A DNA stretch of 64,000 nt, taken from Propionispora hippei DSM 15287. Its GTDB lineage: Bacteria; Bacillota; Negativicutes; Propionisporales; Propionisporaceae. The DNA lies in assembly GCF_900141835.1 (NCBI RefSeq), contig NZ_FQZD01000009.1, positions 62,001 through 126,000 of the forward strand, read 5' to 3'. The notes beneath the pieces are model-generated. The model was not told the DNA's origin. It was given only the letters and a program-made list of their open reading frames with translations, and made no database searches. A program made the translations under genes and the position numbers. Below, piece after piece: positions 63,829 through 64,000 of the stretch (positions within the stretch are counted from its first letter, which is position 1; every line of letters begins with the position of its first letter).

Positions 63829-64000
63829 ATGTCAAGAAGCAACAAACCTGTAAACGCCGCTGCGGAAAACGCTTTAGATCGCATGAAGCTGGAAATAGCT
63901 TCTGAACTGGGCATCGCCGACCGCGTCCGCTCGCAGGGCTGGTCGACCATGACCTCTGCCGACTGCGGCCGTGTAGGCGGACATATGGTCCGCAAGATGA
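63829..64000 (+). CDS. Alpha/beta-type small acid-soluble spore protein, cut by window edge
   Basis: At least 57 residues, open to the edge. The sequence has the family pattern: NAAAENALDRMKLEIASELGI, where EIA is the cleavage site of the germination protease, and then DCGRVGGHMVRKM corresponding to the second conserved block (GxVGGxMVKKM). These proteins coat spore DNA and protect it. The ribosome site AAGGAGGTGATTATCA is near perfect. It confirms that the organism forms endospores. Confidence 0.95.
   Translation, partial: MSRSNKPVNAAAENALDRMKLEIASELGIADRVRSQGWSTMTSADCGRVGGHMVRKM

Overview
The window most likely comes from a spore-forming, outer-membrane-bearing Firmicute (class Negativicutes, Sporomusa-like; inferred, species not assignable). 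Evidence for an outer membrane is a two-partner secretion pair at 1-7661: a giant filamentous haemagglutinin-type exoprotein, cut by the window edge, and its TpsB/FhaC pore. Evidence for sporulation is a Spo0E-type phosphatase, a CotF-like coat pair and an alpha/beta SASP cut off at the right end. No rRNA, tRNA, CRISPR array or complete transposase gene was seen.

Layout. 1-12 kb: two-partner secretion genes, a beheaded GGDEF gene, a chemoreceptor behind a c-di-GMP-I riboswitch with its own terminator, a HAD phosphatase, and a decayed receptor fragment. 12-26.6 kb: accessory genes of lower GC: LUD protein, Rrf2 regulator with a divergent flavin-binding protein and a clear dyad operator, an EFR1 ferredoxin / ECF sigma cluster, a lone condensation-type acyltransferase, small enzymes, a methyltransferase, an MFS transporter and a 1295-residue double-ATPase activator of the 2-hydroxyacyl-CoA dehydratase type. 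26.7-33.4 kb: an AT-rich island downstream of rlmH in which four single genes, all in the rlmH orientation, are separated by degenerate copies of the rlmH 3' end plus its terminator. 33.4-44.8 kb: core genes (rlmH, htrA, walJ-like, phosphohexomutase, a Fur/PerR regulator, a lipid kinase, coat proteins) and a divergent diguanylate cyclase / HD-GYP pair. 45-64 kb: tex, a cyclodeaminase-like gene, a FakA/FakB-like fatty-acid kinase pair, an FtsA-like ATPase with a long C-terminal extension, Crp/Fnr regulator, a D,D-carboxypeptidase, CheR, a second chemoreceptor with a riboswitch-like leader, an HD-GYP protein, ald and alr, Spo0E and SASP.

Themes. Cyclic-di-GMP and chemosensing recur: one intact and one broken GGDEF, two HD-GYP proteins (one with altered metal-site residues), two chemoreceptors each behind a c-di-GMP-riboswitch-like leader, a CheR, and two debris fragments of further chemoreceptors. 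Non-coding elements also recur: a family of about 157 bp with inverted ends (four copies), two hairpin elements sharing a central motif, a gene bounded by 17-bp inverted repeats, and the rlmH-end modules. The rlmH-end array is the strongest candidate for something new: it looks like a record of repeated one-gene insertions at the 3' end of rlmH, the site also used by staphylococcal SCC elements, but no recombinase lies in the window. All functions are read from sequence and family knowledge; no search was run.
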